Shown here in pieces: positions 8,196 through 18,087 of a DNA stretch of 64,000 nt. The DNA is from Polaromonas sp. YR568 (GTDB taxonomy: Bacteria; Pseudomonadota; Gammaproteobacteria; Burkholderiales; Burkholderiaceae_C). The notes below the pieces were generated by a model. It saw only the letters and a list, made by a program, of their open reading frames with translations, was not told the DNA's origin and did not search any database. Every line of letters begins with the position of its first letter. The stretch's first letter is position 1. The position numbers were made by a program, and so were the translations under genes. The DNA lies in NCBI RefSeq assembly GCF_900116715.1, contig NZ_FPBM01000005.1:1-64000 (forward strand). The letters are read 5' to 3'.

Positions 8196-8633
8196 CTAGC
8201 CCTGCTTCCACGGCAGGCCCTGAAGACGCCAGCCGCCGCGCCGCCCACGTTGCCCCTGCTCGTCGGCATCGCCTTCAAAGCCTTCAAGAATGTTGTAGGC
8301 CTCCACACCGAGTTCAGTGGCGCGTTTGGCGGCAGCCACGGAGCGCACACCGCTGCGGCAGAGCAGCACGGCCTTCTTGCCTGCCGGCACCACGGCCTTC
8401 AGCCCTTCATCGAAGCCTGCGTTCATGGCCATGCCCGGCCACTGCTTCCAGGCCAGCGCCGCCGCGCCGGGGACATAGCCCACCCACTCGCGTTCGGCGT
8501 CGGTGCGCACATCCACCAGCACGGCCTCGCCTGACTGCATCCACTGGTATGCAAGGCGAGCGGAAATATCACCCGCATAACCGGCGGCGGGCCGTACTTG
8601 AAGCAAGGGATCTGAGGGGTCGAGGTTTTTCAT
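8196..8633 (-). CDS. Rhodanese-like domain protein
   Basis: This 145-residue single rhodanese domain has the active-site loop LCRSGVRSV (catalytic Cys in CxxGxRS) and the upstream block VLVDVRTDAEREWVGYVPGA. It probably transfers sulfane sulfur in the cytoplasm; there is no signal peptide. The ATG at 8633 (MKNLDPSD) is preferred, while an in-frame ATG at 8648 would add five residues. A perfect 13-bp tandem repeat (CGTATTTCGGCAG, 8168-8193) lies just after the stop codon. The gene is on the same strand as cqsA but 250 bases away, with the cqsA dyad in between, so it is probably a separate unit. Confidence 0.87.
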   Translation of the reverse strand: MKNLDPSDPLLQVRPAAGYAGDISARLAYQWMQSGEAVLVDVRTDAEREWVGYVPGAAALAWKQWPGMAMNAGFDEGLKAVVPAGKKAVLLCRSGVRSVAAAKRATELGVEAYNILEGFEGDADEQGQRGRRGGWRLQGLPWKQG

Positions 8634-8905
8634 GGAAGGGCCTGTCATATTTCAGGGGGTTCGAGTTGATGCGGCATCACATTTGCACCGGTACTATTTA
8701 CCAGGGTGTACCAGGGTGCGCCACGCGTGCCCGGTGCGCGCCCCGGACGGGGCGCCGCAAAACCAGTTTATTCGCTTGCCGCAGCCCATGAAGAGGCCAG
8801 GGTAAAAAGGGCGCCGGCCCGCGGCGATCAGGCAAGACGCCGACGGGCATCAAGCCGCACGGCATGCACAATCACAGGCATCCTGAACCACCGCCGGAGA
8901 CCTCT

Positions 8906-9829
8906 ATGCCCTCGACCCGCGCCGACACCCCGTTCTTTCCAGATGCCTCCGCCGGCAAGGCTGGCCTGAAAGCCCTGGCAAAAGCACTGGCCCAGTGGCA
9001 GCCGCCTGCGACCGATGCAAACGGGAATATCCCCGGCGGCAAAAAGGAACGCAAAGCCTGGTCGCTGGCTGACTTCGACCCCGGCGCCAAACCGTTTTCC
9101 AGCGGCGACAAAGCGCACGACAAAACCGTGGTGGAAGCGCTCGCCGTGGAACTCGATGTGCTGCAAAACCTGCTTTATGCCGACAAGCGCTTCAAGCTGC
9201 TCATCATCCTGCAGGGCACCGATACCTCAGGCAAGGACGGCACTATGCGCGGCGTATTCGGGCGCATCAGCCCGCTGGGCGTGCACACCGTCAGCTGGAA
9301 AGCGCCGAACGAGGAGGAGCGCTCGCACGACTATTTATGGCGTATTCACCAGCAGGTGCCGGCGGCCGGAGAGATCGCCATCTTCAATCGCAGCCACTAC
9401 GAAGACGTGCTGGTTCCGCCCGTCAAAGGCTGGATCACGCCGGCGCAGACGGCAGAGCGCTACCGGCACATCAATGATTTCGAACGCATGCTGTCGCAGA
9501 CCGGCACCGTGGTGCTCAAGTTCATGCTGCACATCAGCCTGGAAGAGCAGCGTGAGCGCCTGCAGGCACGGCTGGACGACCCCACCAAAAACTGGAAGTT
9601 CAACATGGACGACCTGGACGCGCGCAAGCAGTGGAAGCAGTACCAAAAGGCGTACGAGTCCTTGCTGGCGGCCACCAGCACACCCTGGGCGCCCTGGACC
9701 GTGGTGCCCGCGAATTCCAAAACCCATCGCAACCTGATGATCGCCACCATGGTGCGCGCGACGATGGCCCAATTGGGCCTGCGCTTTCCGCCGGCAGACC
9801 CCAAACTTAAAGGCCTGAAAGTCACCTGA
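8906..9829 (+). CDS. ppk2: Polyphosphate kinase 2 family protein
   Basis: PPK2 enzymes transfer phosphate between inorganic polyphosphate and nucleotides. This 307-residue protein has the Walker A-like LQGTDTSGKDGTM at about residues 101-113, the following GVFGRISPLGVHTVSWKAP, the lid block NRSHYEDVL, and LEEQRERLQARLDDPTKNWK. A single domain of this length is typical of the family; which nucleotide is used cannot be read from sequence alone. The ATG at 8906 has CCGGAGA a few bases upstream, so the longer frame from 8864 is not needed. It stands alone, with 272 bases of seemingly non-coding DNA upstream. Confidence 0.9.
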   Translation: MPSTRADTPFFPDASAGKAGLKALAKALAQWQPPATDANGNIPGGKKERKAWSLADFDPGAKPFSSGDKAHDKTVVEALAVELDVLQNLLYADKRFKLLIILQGTDTSGKDGTMRGVFGRISPLGVHTVSWKAPNEEERSHDYLWRIHQQVPAAGEIAIFNRSHYEDVLVPPVKGWITPAQTAERYRHINDFERMLSQTGTVVLKFMLHISLEEQRERLQARLDDPTKNWKFNMDDLDARKQWKQYQKAYESLLAATSTPWAPWTVVPANSKTHRNLMIATMVRATMAQLGLRFPPADPKLKGLKVT

Positions 9830-10009
9830 ACGTCTTACTCCTGCTGATTCCCGCTTGTGATGCAAAAACAGTTTCACCCGAATAAAGGGTAATAGCGGGC
9901 AATCAGGGGGCAATCATTTTTCTGCGTTGGTGGAAACCCTCTTTGTAAGGAAAGGGCAAGGCGGAATGATGAGTGCTCTTATCTTTTTTCACACAACAGG
10001 AGACAAGTC

Positions 10010-11119
10010 ATGACTGAGAGCAAGAGCCCCCGCAGGCGCGGCCTTCTTAAAGGTGCTGCGATTGCCGCCGGCGCCATGTCCGCCCCCATGGTCGCCATGG
10101 CGCAGACAACGTCTTTCCGCTTCCAGAGCACGTGGCCGGCCAAGGATATTTTCCATGAGTACGCCAACGACTTTGCGAAGAAAGTCAATGACATGGCCGG
10201 CGGCCGCCTGAAGATTGAAGTGCTTCCTTCCGGCGCGGTGGTGCCGGCATTCCAGCTGCTGGAAGCTGTGAACAAGGGAACGCTGGACGGCGGTCACGGT
10301 GTGGTGGCGTACCACTACGGCAAGAACAACGCCCTGGCCCTGTGGGGCTCGGGCCCGGCCTTCGGCATGGACCCGAACATGGTCCTGTCCTGGCACAACT
10401 ACGGCGGCGGCAAGGCGCTGCTCGATGAAATCTACAAGGCCATCAACATGGACGTGGTGTCCTATCTGTATGGCCCCATGCCCACACAGCCGCTGGGCTG
10501 GTTCAAGAAACCGGTCTCCAAGGTGGCCGACATGAAGGGCCTGAAGTTCCGCACCGTCGGCCTGTCGGTCGACATCTTCACCGCCATGGGCACCTCGGTG
10601 AACCCGCTGCCTGGCGGTGAGATCGTACCGGCGCTGGACCGCGGCCTGATCGACGCGGCCGAGTTCAACAACGCCAGCTCCGATCGCGTGCTGGGCTTTC
10701 CCGACGTGGTCAAGAACTGCATGCTGCAGAGCTTTCACCAGAGCGGCGAACAGTTCGAGATCCTGTTCAACAAGGGCAAGTACAACGCGCTGCCGGCCGA
10801 ACTCAAGGCGATCATCGACTACGGCGTGCAGGCTGCCAGTGCCGACATGAGCTGGAAGGCCATCGACCGCAATTCCACCGACTACGCCGAGATGAAAAAG
10901 CAGGGCATCAAGTTCTACAAGACGCCTGATGCCGTGCTCAAGGCGCAGCTGGAAGCCTGGGACAAGATCATCGATGAGAAAGCCAAGGCCAATCCGCTGT
11001 TCAAGAAGGTGATCGATTCGCAGAAGGCCTACGCCGCACGCACCATCCCCTGGCAGAACGACTACATGGTCGATTTCAAGATGGCGTACAACCACTCCTT
11101 CAGCAAGAAGAAGGCCTGA
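10010..11119 (+). CDS. dctP: TRAP transporter solute-binding protein (DctP family), Tat-exported
   Basis: This 369-residue periplasmic receptor begins a TRAP operon. The N-terminus SPRRRGLLKGAAIAAG, ending APMVAMAQ, is a twin-arginine signal, so it is probably exported folded. The mature part has DctP-family traits: FRFQSTWPAKDIFHEYA, the central LKGLKFR-like block MKGLKFRTVGL and GGEIVPALDRGLIDAAEF. It resembles the group often labelled mannitol/chloroaromatic binding, but the ligand is unknown. AGGAG lies 7 bases before the ATG. An intrinsic terminator (11143-11179) separates it from the permease genes, which would allow more receptor than permease. Confidence 0.9.
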   Translation: MTESKSPRRRGLLKGAAIAAGAMSAPMVAMAQTTSFRFQSTWPAKDIFHEYANDFAKKVNDMAGGRLKIEVLPSGAVVPAFQLLEAVNKGTLDGGHGVVAYHYGKNNALALWGSGPAFGMDPNMVLSWHNYGGGKALLDEIYKAINMDVVSYLYGPMPTQPLGWFKKPVSKVADMKGLKFRTVGLSVDIFTAMGTSVNPLPGGEIVPALDRGLIDAAEFNNASSDRVLGFPDVVKNCMLQSFHQSGEQFEILFNKGKYNALPAELKAIIDYGVQAASADMSWKAIDRNSTDYAEMKKQGIKFYKTPDAVLKAQLEAWDKIIDEKAKANPLFKKVIDSQKAYAARTIPWQNDYMVDFKMAYNHSFSKKKA

Positions 11120-11142
11120 CCCTGCCAGTCTGGGGCCAAGCC

Positions 11143-11179
11143 GGCCAGCCGTCCAACCCTGGATGGCTGGCCTTTTTTT
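11143..11179 (+). terminator. Intrinsic terminator inside the TRAP operon
   Basis: GGCCAGCCGTCC (11143-11154) pairs with GGATGGCTGGCC (11161-11172) with one G-T pair and a 6-base loop, followed by seven T (11173-11179). It lies between dctP and dctQ, about 20 bases before the dctQ ATG. Confidence 0.85.
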
Positions 11180-11199
11180 GATGGGCACACCGGTTCAAA

Positions 11200-11826
11200 A
11201 TGAATATACAAAGAATCCTGCACACCGCCGACCACATCAGCACCTGGGTCGGCAAGGCGGCCGCCTGGTTGATCGTGGTGCTGATGCTGGTCGTCTGCGC
11301 CGAAGTCTTCAAGCGCTACGCGCTCAACGCGCCCACCGCCTGGATCTTCGACGTCAACAACATGCTCTACGGCACGCTGTTCATGCTGGGAGGCGCCTAC
11401 ACGCTGGCGCATGACGGCCATGTGCGCGGCGACTTCTTCTACGGATCCATGAAGCCCCGCACGCAGGCCTGGCTGGATCTGGTGCTCTACATCGTCTTCT
11501 TCCTTCCCGGCATCGTGGCGCTGACCTGGGCCGGCTGGACCTACTTCAACGAATCACTGGCCATGCACGAGCAGACCTTCAACGCCACCCCCATCCCGCT
11601 GTATCCCTTCAAGTTCGTGATCCCGGTGGCCGGCGCCATCGTGCTGATGCAGGGGCTGTCTGAAATCCTGCGCTGCGTCGTCTGCATCCGCACCGGCATC
11701 TGGACGCCACGGCTCAAGGACGCGCAGGAGTCCGACGTAGTTGCACAGCAACTGGCCGGTAGCGAGTACGTCGATGAAGACGCCAAGCGGCTGGCCATCG
11801 AAAAATCCGCCGGCTTGAAAGGCTGA
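11200..11826 (+). CDS. dctQ: TRAP transporter small permease (DctQ family)
   Basis: This 208-residue membrane protein has four hydrophobic segments, including AAWLIVVLMLVVCAEVFKRY near the N-terminus and LVLYIVFFLPGIVALTWAG in the middle, as in DctQ subunits. It pairs with DctM to form the sodium-driven TRAP permease. Its stop lies two bases before the dctM ATG, so the two are probably translated together. It is somewhat longer than a minimal DctQ (about 160-190 residues) because of a charged C-terminal tail after the last hydrophobic segment. Expression probably depends on readthrough of the terminator just upstream. Confidence 0.9.
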   Translation: MNIQRILHTADHISTWVGKAAAWLIVVLMLVVCAEVFKRYALNAPTAWIFDVNNMLYGTLFMLGGAYTLAHDGHVRGDFFYGSMKPRTQAWLDLVLYIVFFLPGIVALTWAGWTYFNESLAMHEQTFNATPIPLYPFKFVIPVAGAIVLMQGLSEILRCVVCIRTGIWTPRLKDAQESDVVAQQLAGSEYVDEDAKRLAIEKSAGLKG

Positions 11827-11828
11827 TC

Positions 11829-13826
11829 ATGAGCAACGCAGTACTCGGCATGACGATGCTCGGCCTGATCGTGATCGTCATCATGATGGGCTTTCCCACG
11901 GCGTTCACGCTGATGGGCCTGGGCATGGTGTTCGGTTTTATCGCCTTCTACGACCCGGCCGTTCATTTCTGGGACAACCGGATCTTCGACCTGATGGTGC
12001 AGCGCGCCTTCGGCGCGATGACCAACGAGACGCTGTTATCCATTCCGCTGTTTGTGCTGATGGGTTACATCATGGAACGCGGCGCGCTGGTGGACAAGAT
12101 GTTCCACAGCGTGCAGCTGGCCTTTCGCAGCGTGCCGGGCTCGCTGGCCGTCACCACGCTGATCATCTGCACCTTCTGGGGCATTGCCAGCGGCCTGGTG
12201 GGCGCGGTTGTGGTGCTGATGGGCGTGATCGCCATGCGGCCCATGCTCAACGCCGGCTACGACACGCGGCTCGCCGCCGGGGTCATCACGGCCGGCGGCA
12301 CGCTGGGCATCCTGATCCCGCCTTCGGTGATGATCATCGTGTACGCGGCTGTCGCCGGTCAGTCAGTGGTCAAGCTCTACGCGGCAGCCATGTTTCCCGG
12401 CTTCTTCCTGGCCCTGCTGTACCTGATCTACATCATCGGCTGGGTGATGCTCAACCCCAAGATCGCCCCCAAGCTGCCGCCGGAGCAAAACCGCGCGCCT
12501 GTTCCGCCCTGGCTGCAACAGGTGAGTGCCCTGTATTCGCGCAGGGTGCTGCCGGCGCTGGTCATGGCCGCCGCAGCGCCGGGCAAGGCGCTGCAGGCGG
12601 GCACCCCGCTCAGCCGCAGCTTTCTGTTGCGCAGCCTGGGCACAGCCCTGGTGCCGGTGGCCTTCGCGCTGGTGACCCTAGGCGGGACCTGGTGGTATGT
12701 GGTCATCCATTCGCAGGCCGACAACAACGCCGCGGTGGTTGCGGCGCGCGCCGCCAAGGCCGCAGCGCCGGCAGGCGGGGGCCTGCAGGCGCCTGCCGCA
12801 ACCGGCGGGGTGCAAGAGCCACCCGGGGACACCGGCGTGAAGGAGCCGCCGTCCGCAGAAGGCAGCCTCAAAGAGCCGCCTGCTGAAGAAGGGTTGAAAG
12901 AACCTCCCGGCGACACGGCGGCCAAGGATTCGGCCGAAGCCGGAGGCCTGCAGGCGCCGCCGGGATCGGAAGACGAGAAGCCGTCGGTAGCGGCAGCAAC
13001 AGCGGCCGATGCGCCGCTGCAGGAAATCGGCGAGCCCTCAGGCTCTGGGCCGCAGACCGCTCCGGTGCCCGAGTCGTTCTACACGGGCTTTGCCATCGCC
13101 TGCGTGCTGATGGCCGGGCTGCTGCTCTGGTACTACCGGCGCTTCGACGCGGAGCAGTTTGAGATCCTGCGGATGCTGGTGAGCTCCGTCATGCCACTAG
13201 CCTTGCTGACCATCGTGGTGTTGGGCGTCATCCTGTTCGGCATCACCACGGCCACCGAATCCGCGGCCGTCGGCGCGGCCGGCGCCTTCCTGATGGCCTG
13301 GCATGCCGGCACGCTGGACTTCCAGAAGATCAAGGAAGCGGTGTTCCTGACCTGCAAGACCACGTCCATGGTCTGCTGGCTGTTTGTGGGCTCGGCGCTG
13401 TTCTCGGCAGTGTTTGCCCTGCTGGGCGGGCAGCGCGTGGTTGAAGAGTGGGTGATGAGCATGAACCTCACGCCGCTGCAGTTCCTGCTGCTGTCACAAG
13501 CCATCATCTTCATCCTGGGCTGGCCGCTGGAGTGGACCGAAATCATCGTGATCTTTGTGCCCATCTTCCTGCCGCTGCTGCAGCACTTCCAGATCGACCC
13601 CATCCTCTGGGGCGTGCTGGTCTTCGTGAACCTGCAGGCAGCCTTCCTGTCACCGCCGGTGGCGATGTCGGCCTTCTATTTAAAGGGAGTGTCGCCGCCC
13701 CATGTGACCATCAACCAGATCTTCGCCGGCATGATGCCCTACATGCTGATCGTGATCCTCTGCATGGTCTTCATGTACATCTGGCCCGGCCTGACGCTCT
13801 GGCTGCCGAAATACCTGTACGGTTGA
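11829..13826 (+). CDS. dctM: TRAP transporter large permease (DctM family) with a long internal insert
   Basis: DctM is the transport subunit of TRAP systems, normally about 425-450 residues. This one has 665. The N-terminal part (to about residue 215) and the C-terminal part (from about 445) are typical, with FPTAFTLMGLGMVFGF, SIPLFVLMGYIMERG and TAGGTLGILIPPSVMIIVYA, and WPLEWTEIIVIFVPIFLPLL near the end. Between them lie about 220 extra residues: a hydrophobic segment near LGTALVPVAFALVTLGGTWWY, a Pro/Glu/Gly-rich repeat stretch (about 317-380), and another hydrophobic segment FAIACVLMAGLLLWYYRR. The frame is intact across the insert. Two bases separate it from dctQ. Confidence 0.9.
   Translation: MSNAVLGMTMLGLIVIVIMMGFPTAFTLMGLGMVFGFIAFYDPAVHFWDNRIFDLMVQRAFGAMTNETLLSIPLFVLMGYIMERGALVDKMFHSVQLAFRSVPGSLAVTTLIICTFWGIASGLVGAVVVLMGVIAMRPMLNAGYDTRLAAGVITAGGTLGILIPPSVMIIVYAAVAGQSVVKLYAAAMFPGFFLALLYLIYIIGWVMLNPKIAPKLPPEQNRAPVPPWLQQVSALYSRRVLPALVMAAAAPGKALQAGTPLSRSFLLRSLGTALVPVAFALVTLGGTWWYVVIHSQADNNAAVVAARAAKAAAPAGGGLQAPAATGGVQEPPGDTGVKEPPSAEGSLKEPPAEEGLKEPPGDTAAKDSAEAGGLQAPPGSEDEKPSVAAATAADAPLQEIGEPSGSGPQTAPVPESFYTGFAIACVLMAGLLLWYYRRFDAEQFEILRMLVSSVMPLALLTIVVLGVILFGITTATESAAVGAAGAFLMAWHAGTLDFQKIKEAVFLTCKTTSMVCWLFVGSALFSAVFALLGGQRVVEEWVMSMNLTPLQFLLLSQAIIFILGWPLEWTEIIVIFVPIFLPLLQHFQIDPILWGVLVFVNLQAAFLSPPVAMSAFYLKGVSPPHVTINQIFAGMMPYMLIVILCMVFMYIWPGLTLWLPKYLYG
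12780..12965 (+). repeat. Pro/Glu-rich repeats coding inside the DctM insert
   Basis: The segment codes for a run of about seven degenerate 9-10-residue units of the form (L/V)(K/Q)EPPxxxG, with LQAP units at both ends (LQAPAATGG and LQAPPGSED). It is hydrophilic, disordered-looking and lies between two hydrophobic segments not found in ordinary DctM proteins. Confidence 0.75.
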
Positions 13827-13860
13827 ACAGCTCAGGGGCTGCCAGGCTCCTGAGCTGACC

Positions 13861-13890
13861 AAAAAAGGGGCGCCAGGCGCCCCTTTTTTT
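13861..13890. terminator. Bidirectional intrinsic terminator after the TRAP operon
   Basis: GGGGCGCC (13867-13874) pairs with GGCGCCCC (13876-13883) around a single base, with A6 before and T7 after. It lies about 35 bases after the dctM stop. Confidence 0.88.
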
Positions 13891-13947
13891 ATGGGCGGCA
13901 CAACGACGGAAGCGCACACTTGATCGGCGCCGGCTTACCGGCTAAGA

Positions 13948-13969
13948 TTGACGTTTACGTAAACGTCAA
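13948..13969. promoter_or_regulatory. Perfect 22-bp palindrome upstream of icmF
   Basis: The half TTGACGTTTAC (13948-13958) is followed immediately by its exact reverse complement (13959-13969). It ends 48 bases before the icmF ATG, where a promoter-overlapping operator would lie. The ACGT-rich form is similar to the LiuR-type operators described for branched-chain amino acid catabolism in proteobacteria; that match is from memory and unconfirmed. Confidence 0.65.
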
Positions 13970-14017
13970 CTAAACAGATCACAGATCGACGGCCCCACCC
14001 GCCGCCCGGAGACAACC

Positions 14018-17000
14018 ATGACCGACATGTCCGCAGAATACAAAGCCCTCGCCAGCTACCGCCCCACCCACAAGGTGCGTTTCATCACGGCGGCCAGCCT
14101 GTTCGACGGCCATGACGCGGCCATCAACATCATGCGGCGCATTCTGCAAAGCATGGGCGCCGAGGTGGTCCACCTGGGCCATAACCGCAGCGTCGACGAA
14201 GTCGTGACAGCGGCCCTGCAGGAAGACGCCCAGGGCATTGCCATCAGCTCCTACCAGGGCGGGCATGTCGAGTATTTCAAATACATGGTCGATCTGCTCA
14301 AAAGCCGGGGCGGCGAGCACATCCAGGTTTTCGGCGGCGGCGGCGGCGTGATCGTGCCGCCCGAAATCCGCGAACTGCATGCCTACGGCGTCACTCGCAT
14401 CTACAGCCCTGAAGATGGCCAGAAGATGGGCCTGGCCGGCATGATCGGCGAGATGGTCATGCGCTGCGACAAGGACCTGACCGGCTTCGCGCCCAAGACC
14501 GTCAAGGCGATTGAAGGCCACGGCGAGATGAACTGGCGGGCGCTTGCCCAGCTGATCACTGCGCTGGAGAACGGCAAAGCCGATGCGGCCCTGGTCGACA
14601 AGGTGCGCAGCCAGGCCGCGACTCGCAAGATTCCCGTCCTGGGCATCACCGGCACAGGCGGCGCTGGCAAGTCCTCGCTGACTGACGAACTGATCCGCCG
14701 CCTGCGCCTGGACCAGAACGACAAGCTGCGCGTGGCTGTGATCAGCATCGACCCATCACGCCGCAAGAGCGGCGGCGCGCTGCTCGGTGACCGCATCCGC
14801 ATGAACGCGATCAACCCCTGGACGGTTCCCGCAGCCGGGCAGAAGAATACCGACAGCGGACAGCGCGTCTTCATGCGTTCACTGGCCACACGCGACTTCG
14901 GCTCTGAAATCAGCCAAGCCCTGCCCGATGTGATCGCCGCCTGCAAATGCGCGGGCTTTGACCTGATCGTGGTCGAGACCTCCGGCATAGGCCAGGGCGA
15001 CGCCGCCATCGTGCCGCATGTGGATGTGCCCATGTATGTGATGACGCCCGAGTTCGGCGCGGCCAGCCAGCTCGAAAAAATCGACATGCTGGACTTCGCC
15101 GAGTTCATCGCCATCAACAAATTCGACCGCAAGGGTTCGCTCGATGCCTTGCGCGATGTCTCCAAACAGGTGCAGCGCAACAAGGAAGCCTGGAGCACAC
15201 CGGCCGACAAGATGCCGGTCTTCGGAACCATGGCCGCGCGCTTTAACGATGACGGCGTGACGGCGCTTTACCAGGCCCTCAAGCCGCGCCTCAGCGCGCT
15301 GGGTCTGGCGCTCGAAAGCGGTGTACTGCCCACAGCCGACGTACGCCACAGCACCAACCAGACGCCCGTGGTGCCGGCCGCACGCACCCGTTACCTGGCC
15401 GAAATCAGCGACACGGTGCGTGGCTACAAAAAGCGCGCACGCGCGCAGGCCCAACTGGCGCGCGAGGTGCAGCAGCTCAAGGCGGCCGCCGCCATGCTCA
15501 AGATCGACAAGCCCGAGCGCGCCCCTGCCGCCGAGGCCGCACTCGACCTGGCCGGCCACCGCAAGGCCCGCATGGACGGCGACGCGCGCGCCCTGCTCGC
15601 CCAATGGCCCGACATGCAGGCGGCCTATGCCGGCGACGAATACGTGGTGAAGATTCGCGACAAGGAAATCCGCACCGCACTCACCACCAAATCCCTCTCG
15701 GGCACCACCATACGCAAAGTGGCCTTGCCGCAGTATGAAGATCACGGTGAAATCCTCAAGTGGCTGATGCTGGACAACGTGCCCGGCAGCTACCCTTACA
15801 CCGCCGGCACCTTTGCCTTCAAGCGCGAAGGCGAAGACCCGACCCGCATGTTTGCCGGCGAGGGCGATCCCTTTCGCACCAACACGCGCTTCAAGCTGCT
15901 CAGCGAAGGCATGGCCGCCAAGCGCCTGTCCACCGCCTTCGACTCGGTCACGCTCTATGGCAACGACCCGGCCCTGCGACCCGACATCTACGGCAAGGTC
16001 GGTAACTCGGGCGTGTCGATTGCCACGCTGGACGACATGAAGGTGCTGTACGACGGGTTTGACCTGTGCAACCCGTCGACCTCGGTCTCGATGACCATCA
16101 ACGGCCCGGCGCCCAGCATCCTGGCCATGTTCATGAACACGGCCATCGACCAGAACCTGGACAAGTTCAAAAAAGACAATGGCCGTGACCCGACGGCCAC
16201 CGAAGCCGCCAAGATCCGCGAATGGGTGCAGGAAAACGTGCGCGGCACCGTGCAGGCCGACATCCTGAAAGAAGACCAGGGCCAGAACACCTGCATCTTC
16301 TCGACCGAGTTCAGCCTGAAAGTCATGGGCGACATTGCCCAGTACTTCGTACACAACCGGGTGCGCAACTTCTACAGCGTCTCCATCAGCGGTTATCACA
16401 TCGCTGAAGCCGGCGCCAACCCGATCAGCCAGCTGGCCTTCACGCTGTCCAACGGCTTTACCTTTGTCGAAGCCTATCTGGCGCGCGGCATGCACATCGA
16501 CGACTTCGCGCCCAACCTGAGTTTTTTCTTCAGCAACGGCATGGACCCGGAGTACACGGTGATGGGCCGCGTCGCGCGCCGCATTTGGGCCGTGGCCATG
16601 AAAGAAAAATACGGCGCCAACGAACGCAGCCAGAAGCTCAAGTACCACATCCAGACCTCGGGCCGCAGCCTGCACGCGCAGGAGATCCAGTTCAACGACA
16701 TCCGCACCACGCTGCAAGCGCTGATCGCGATCTACGACAACTGCAACTCGCTGCACACCAATGCCTTCGACGAAGCCATCACCACGCCGACGGAAGAATC
16801 CGTGCGCCGCGCCATGGCGATCCAGCTCATCATCAACCGTGAATGGGGCCTGGCCAAAAATGAAAACCCCTCACAGGGCGCCTTCATCATCGAAGAGCTC
16901 ACCGAGCTGCTCGAAGAAGCCGTACTGCTGGAGTTTGAACGCATCGCCGAGCGCGGCGGCGTGCTGGGTGCCATGGAGACCGGCTACCAGCGCGGCCGCA

Positions 17001-17341
17001 TCCAGGACGAGTCCATGCACTATGAGATGCTCAAACACACCGGCGAGCTGCCCATCATCGGCGTCAACACCTTCCGCAACCCGCATGGCGATGCAGTGCA
17101 GGACAAGCTGGAACTGGCGCGCTCGACCGACGAAGAAAAGCAGAACCAGCTCAAGCGCCTCGATGACTTCCACCGCCGCCACGCCGCCGAATCACCGGCC
17201 ATGCTCAAACGCCTGCAGCAGGCCGTGATCGAAAACCTTAATGTGTTCGAGGTGCTGATGGAGGCGGTGCGTGTCTGCTCGCTGGGGCAAATCACCAATG
17301 CGCTCTTTGAGGTGGGTGGGCAGTACCGGCGGAATATGTAG
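14018..17341 (+). CDS. icmF: Fused isobutyryl-CoA mutase (IcmF)
   Basis: IcmF interconverts isobutyryl-CoA and butyryl-CoA using adenosylcobalamin, and carries its own GTPase chaperone. All three parts are visible in 1107 residues: an N-terminal B12-binding domain with [11 protein letters not shown] (His as lower cobalt ligand, about residues 27-37) and [11 protein letters not shown]; a MeaB-like GTPase with P-loop [12 protein letters not shown] at about 209-220 and NKFDRKG; and a mutase domain from about 560 with [14 protein letters not shown] and [14 protein letters not shown]. The order B12-GTPase-mutase is diagnostic. The ATG has CGGAGA upstream. It appears to be a single-gene unit behind the palindrome at 13948-13969. 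Confidence 0.95.
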   Translation: MTDMSAEYKALASYRPTHKVRFITAASLFDGHDAAINIMRRILQSMGAEVVHLGHNRSVDEVVTAALQEDAQGIAISSYQGGHVEYFKYMVDLLKSRGGEHIQVFGGGGGVIVPPEIRELHAYGVTRIYSPEDGQKMGLAGMIGEMVMRCDKDLTGFAPKTVKAIEGHGEMNWRALAQLITALENGKADAALVDKVRSQAATRKIPVLGITGTGGAGKSSLTDELIRRLRLDQNDKLRVAVISIDPSRRKSGGALLGDRIRMNAINPWTVPAAGQKNTDSGQRVFMRSLATRDFGSEISQALPDVIAACKCAGFDLIVVETSGIGQGDAAIVPHVDVPMYVMTPEFGAASQLEKIDMLDFAEFIAINKFDRKGSLDALRDVSKQVQRNKEAWSTPADKMPVFGTMAARFNDDGVTALYQALKPRLSALGLALESGVLPTADVRHSTNQTPVVPAARTRYLAEISDTVRGYKKRARAQAQLAREVQQLKAAAAMLKIDKPERAPAAEAALDLAGHRKARMDGDARALLAQWPDMQAAYAGDEYVVKIRDKEIRTALTTKSLSGTTIRKVALPQYEDHGEILKWLMLDNVPGSYPYTAGTFAFKREGEDPTRMFAGEGDPFRTNTRFKLLSEGMAAKRLSTAFDSVTLYGNDPALRPDIYGKVGNSGVSIATLDDMKVLYDGFDLCNPSTSVSMTINGPAPSILAMFMNTAIDQNLDKFKKDNGRDPTATEAAKIREWVQENVRGTVQADILKEDQGQNTCIFSTEFSLKVMGDIAQYFVHNRVRNFYSVSISGYHIAEAGANPISQLAFTLSNGFTFVEAYLARGMHIDDFAPNLSFFFSNGMDPEYTVMGRVARRIWAVAMKEKYGANERSQKLKYHIQTSGRSLHAQEIQFNDIRTTLQALIAIYDNCNSLHTNAFDEAITTPTEESVRRAMAIQLIINREWGLAKNENPSQGAFIIEELTELLEEAVLLEFERIAERGGVLGAMETGYQRGRIQDESMHYEMLKHTGELPIIGVNTFRNPHGDAVQDKLELARSTDEEKQNQLKRLDDFHRRHAAESPAMLKRLQQAVIENLNVFEVLMEAVRVCSLGQITNALFEVGGQYRRNM

Positions 17342-17368
17342 TTGGCCGGGGCCGGTATAGCCTGCTGC

Positions 17369-18076
17369 TTAACCCGTCGCCCCGCCCTGCGCGGCAGGCT
17401 TCAAGTCATGCTTGCCCAGTGAATGGGAAAGAGCGTAGATGCCGTGTGTCATGGCCGCAAGGGCGCCTGCAGCCTGGAGACGCTGCGGCGACAGCTCGTT
17501 GGCCAGGGCGTGTTGCAAGGCCTCCGTCTCATAGGACGACAGCAAGACAATCCAGTCGGCGGCGGCATCCCCGCCGCGGATTTTTTGCTCTTGTGTCATG
17601 GCTGCCTCCGGCGTTCGGGTTTGCAGCAGGTGCGCCCCGACGATACCTCTGCTTTCTGCCTGGCGCGCCAGCAGCTTTTCCAGCCCGGCCAGCAAAGGCC
17701 CTGCCTGTCCATCCGCAGGTGACAGGCGAATCGTCAGCACCGCCTTGCCGAGCCCGGCGCCAAAACTGCTGAGCACCTTGCACTGGCTGCGCACCATGTG
17801 CAGGTGGTGCGGCATCATCTTCGCCGACCATGGCGACGGGTTATTGAGGCTCTGCAGGTATCCCGCAGAGGTGAGGGTTTCATACGATGCCAGCTCGTAC
17901 ATCACAAAGAAACCCGTTCCTCCGTCAATGTTGGACCAGCGTGAGCCGCGCAGAAAACCTTCAATGCCCATGCGTTCCGGAAAGTGTTCGCGGGAGTGCC
18001 ACTCCTGGAACTCCTCGCGTTGGGCGGGCAGGATGTCCCACCACATGGCAACTGCTGCCTTGCCTAAAAGTGACAT
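17369..18076 (-). CDS. Conserved hypothetical protein, last gene of the TRAP/aroQ operon
   Basis: This 235-residue protein has no signal peptide or membrane segment. Two similar halves each start with a hydrophobic strand (AVAMWWDILPAQREEFQEW and KAVLTIRLSPADGQ), and the block HSREHFPERMGIEGFLRGSRW looks like the EthD/dimeric alpha-beta-barrel type seen in small catabolic proteins. That fold is a guess from pattern only. It starts 11 bases after the dctM stop on the same strand, so it is probably made from the same message as the TRAP transporter and dehydroquinase. A catabolic or protective role tied to the imported substrate is plausible; no function can be given. Confidence 0.7.
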   Translation of the reverse strand: MSLLGKAAVAMWWDILPAQREEFQEWHSREHFPERMGIEGFLRGSRWSNIDGGTGFFVMYELASYETLTSAGYLQSLNNPSPWSAKMMPHHLHMVRSQCKVLSSFGAGLGKAVLTIRLSPADGQAGPLLAGLEKLLARQAESRGIVGAHLLQTRTPEAAMTQEQKIRGGDAAADWIVLLSSYETEALQHALANELSPQRLQAAGALAAMTHGIYALSHSLGKHDLKPAAQGGATG

Positions 18077-18087
18077 GTCGTCGAACC

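Noticed and set aside
14879..16756. Open frame of 625 codons antisense to icmF
   Set aside because: Low-complexity translation; icmF on the other strand is complete with all domains.
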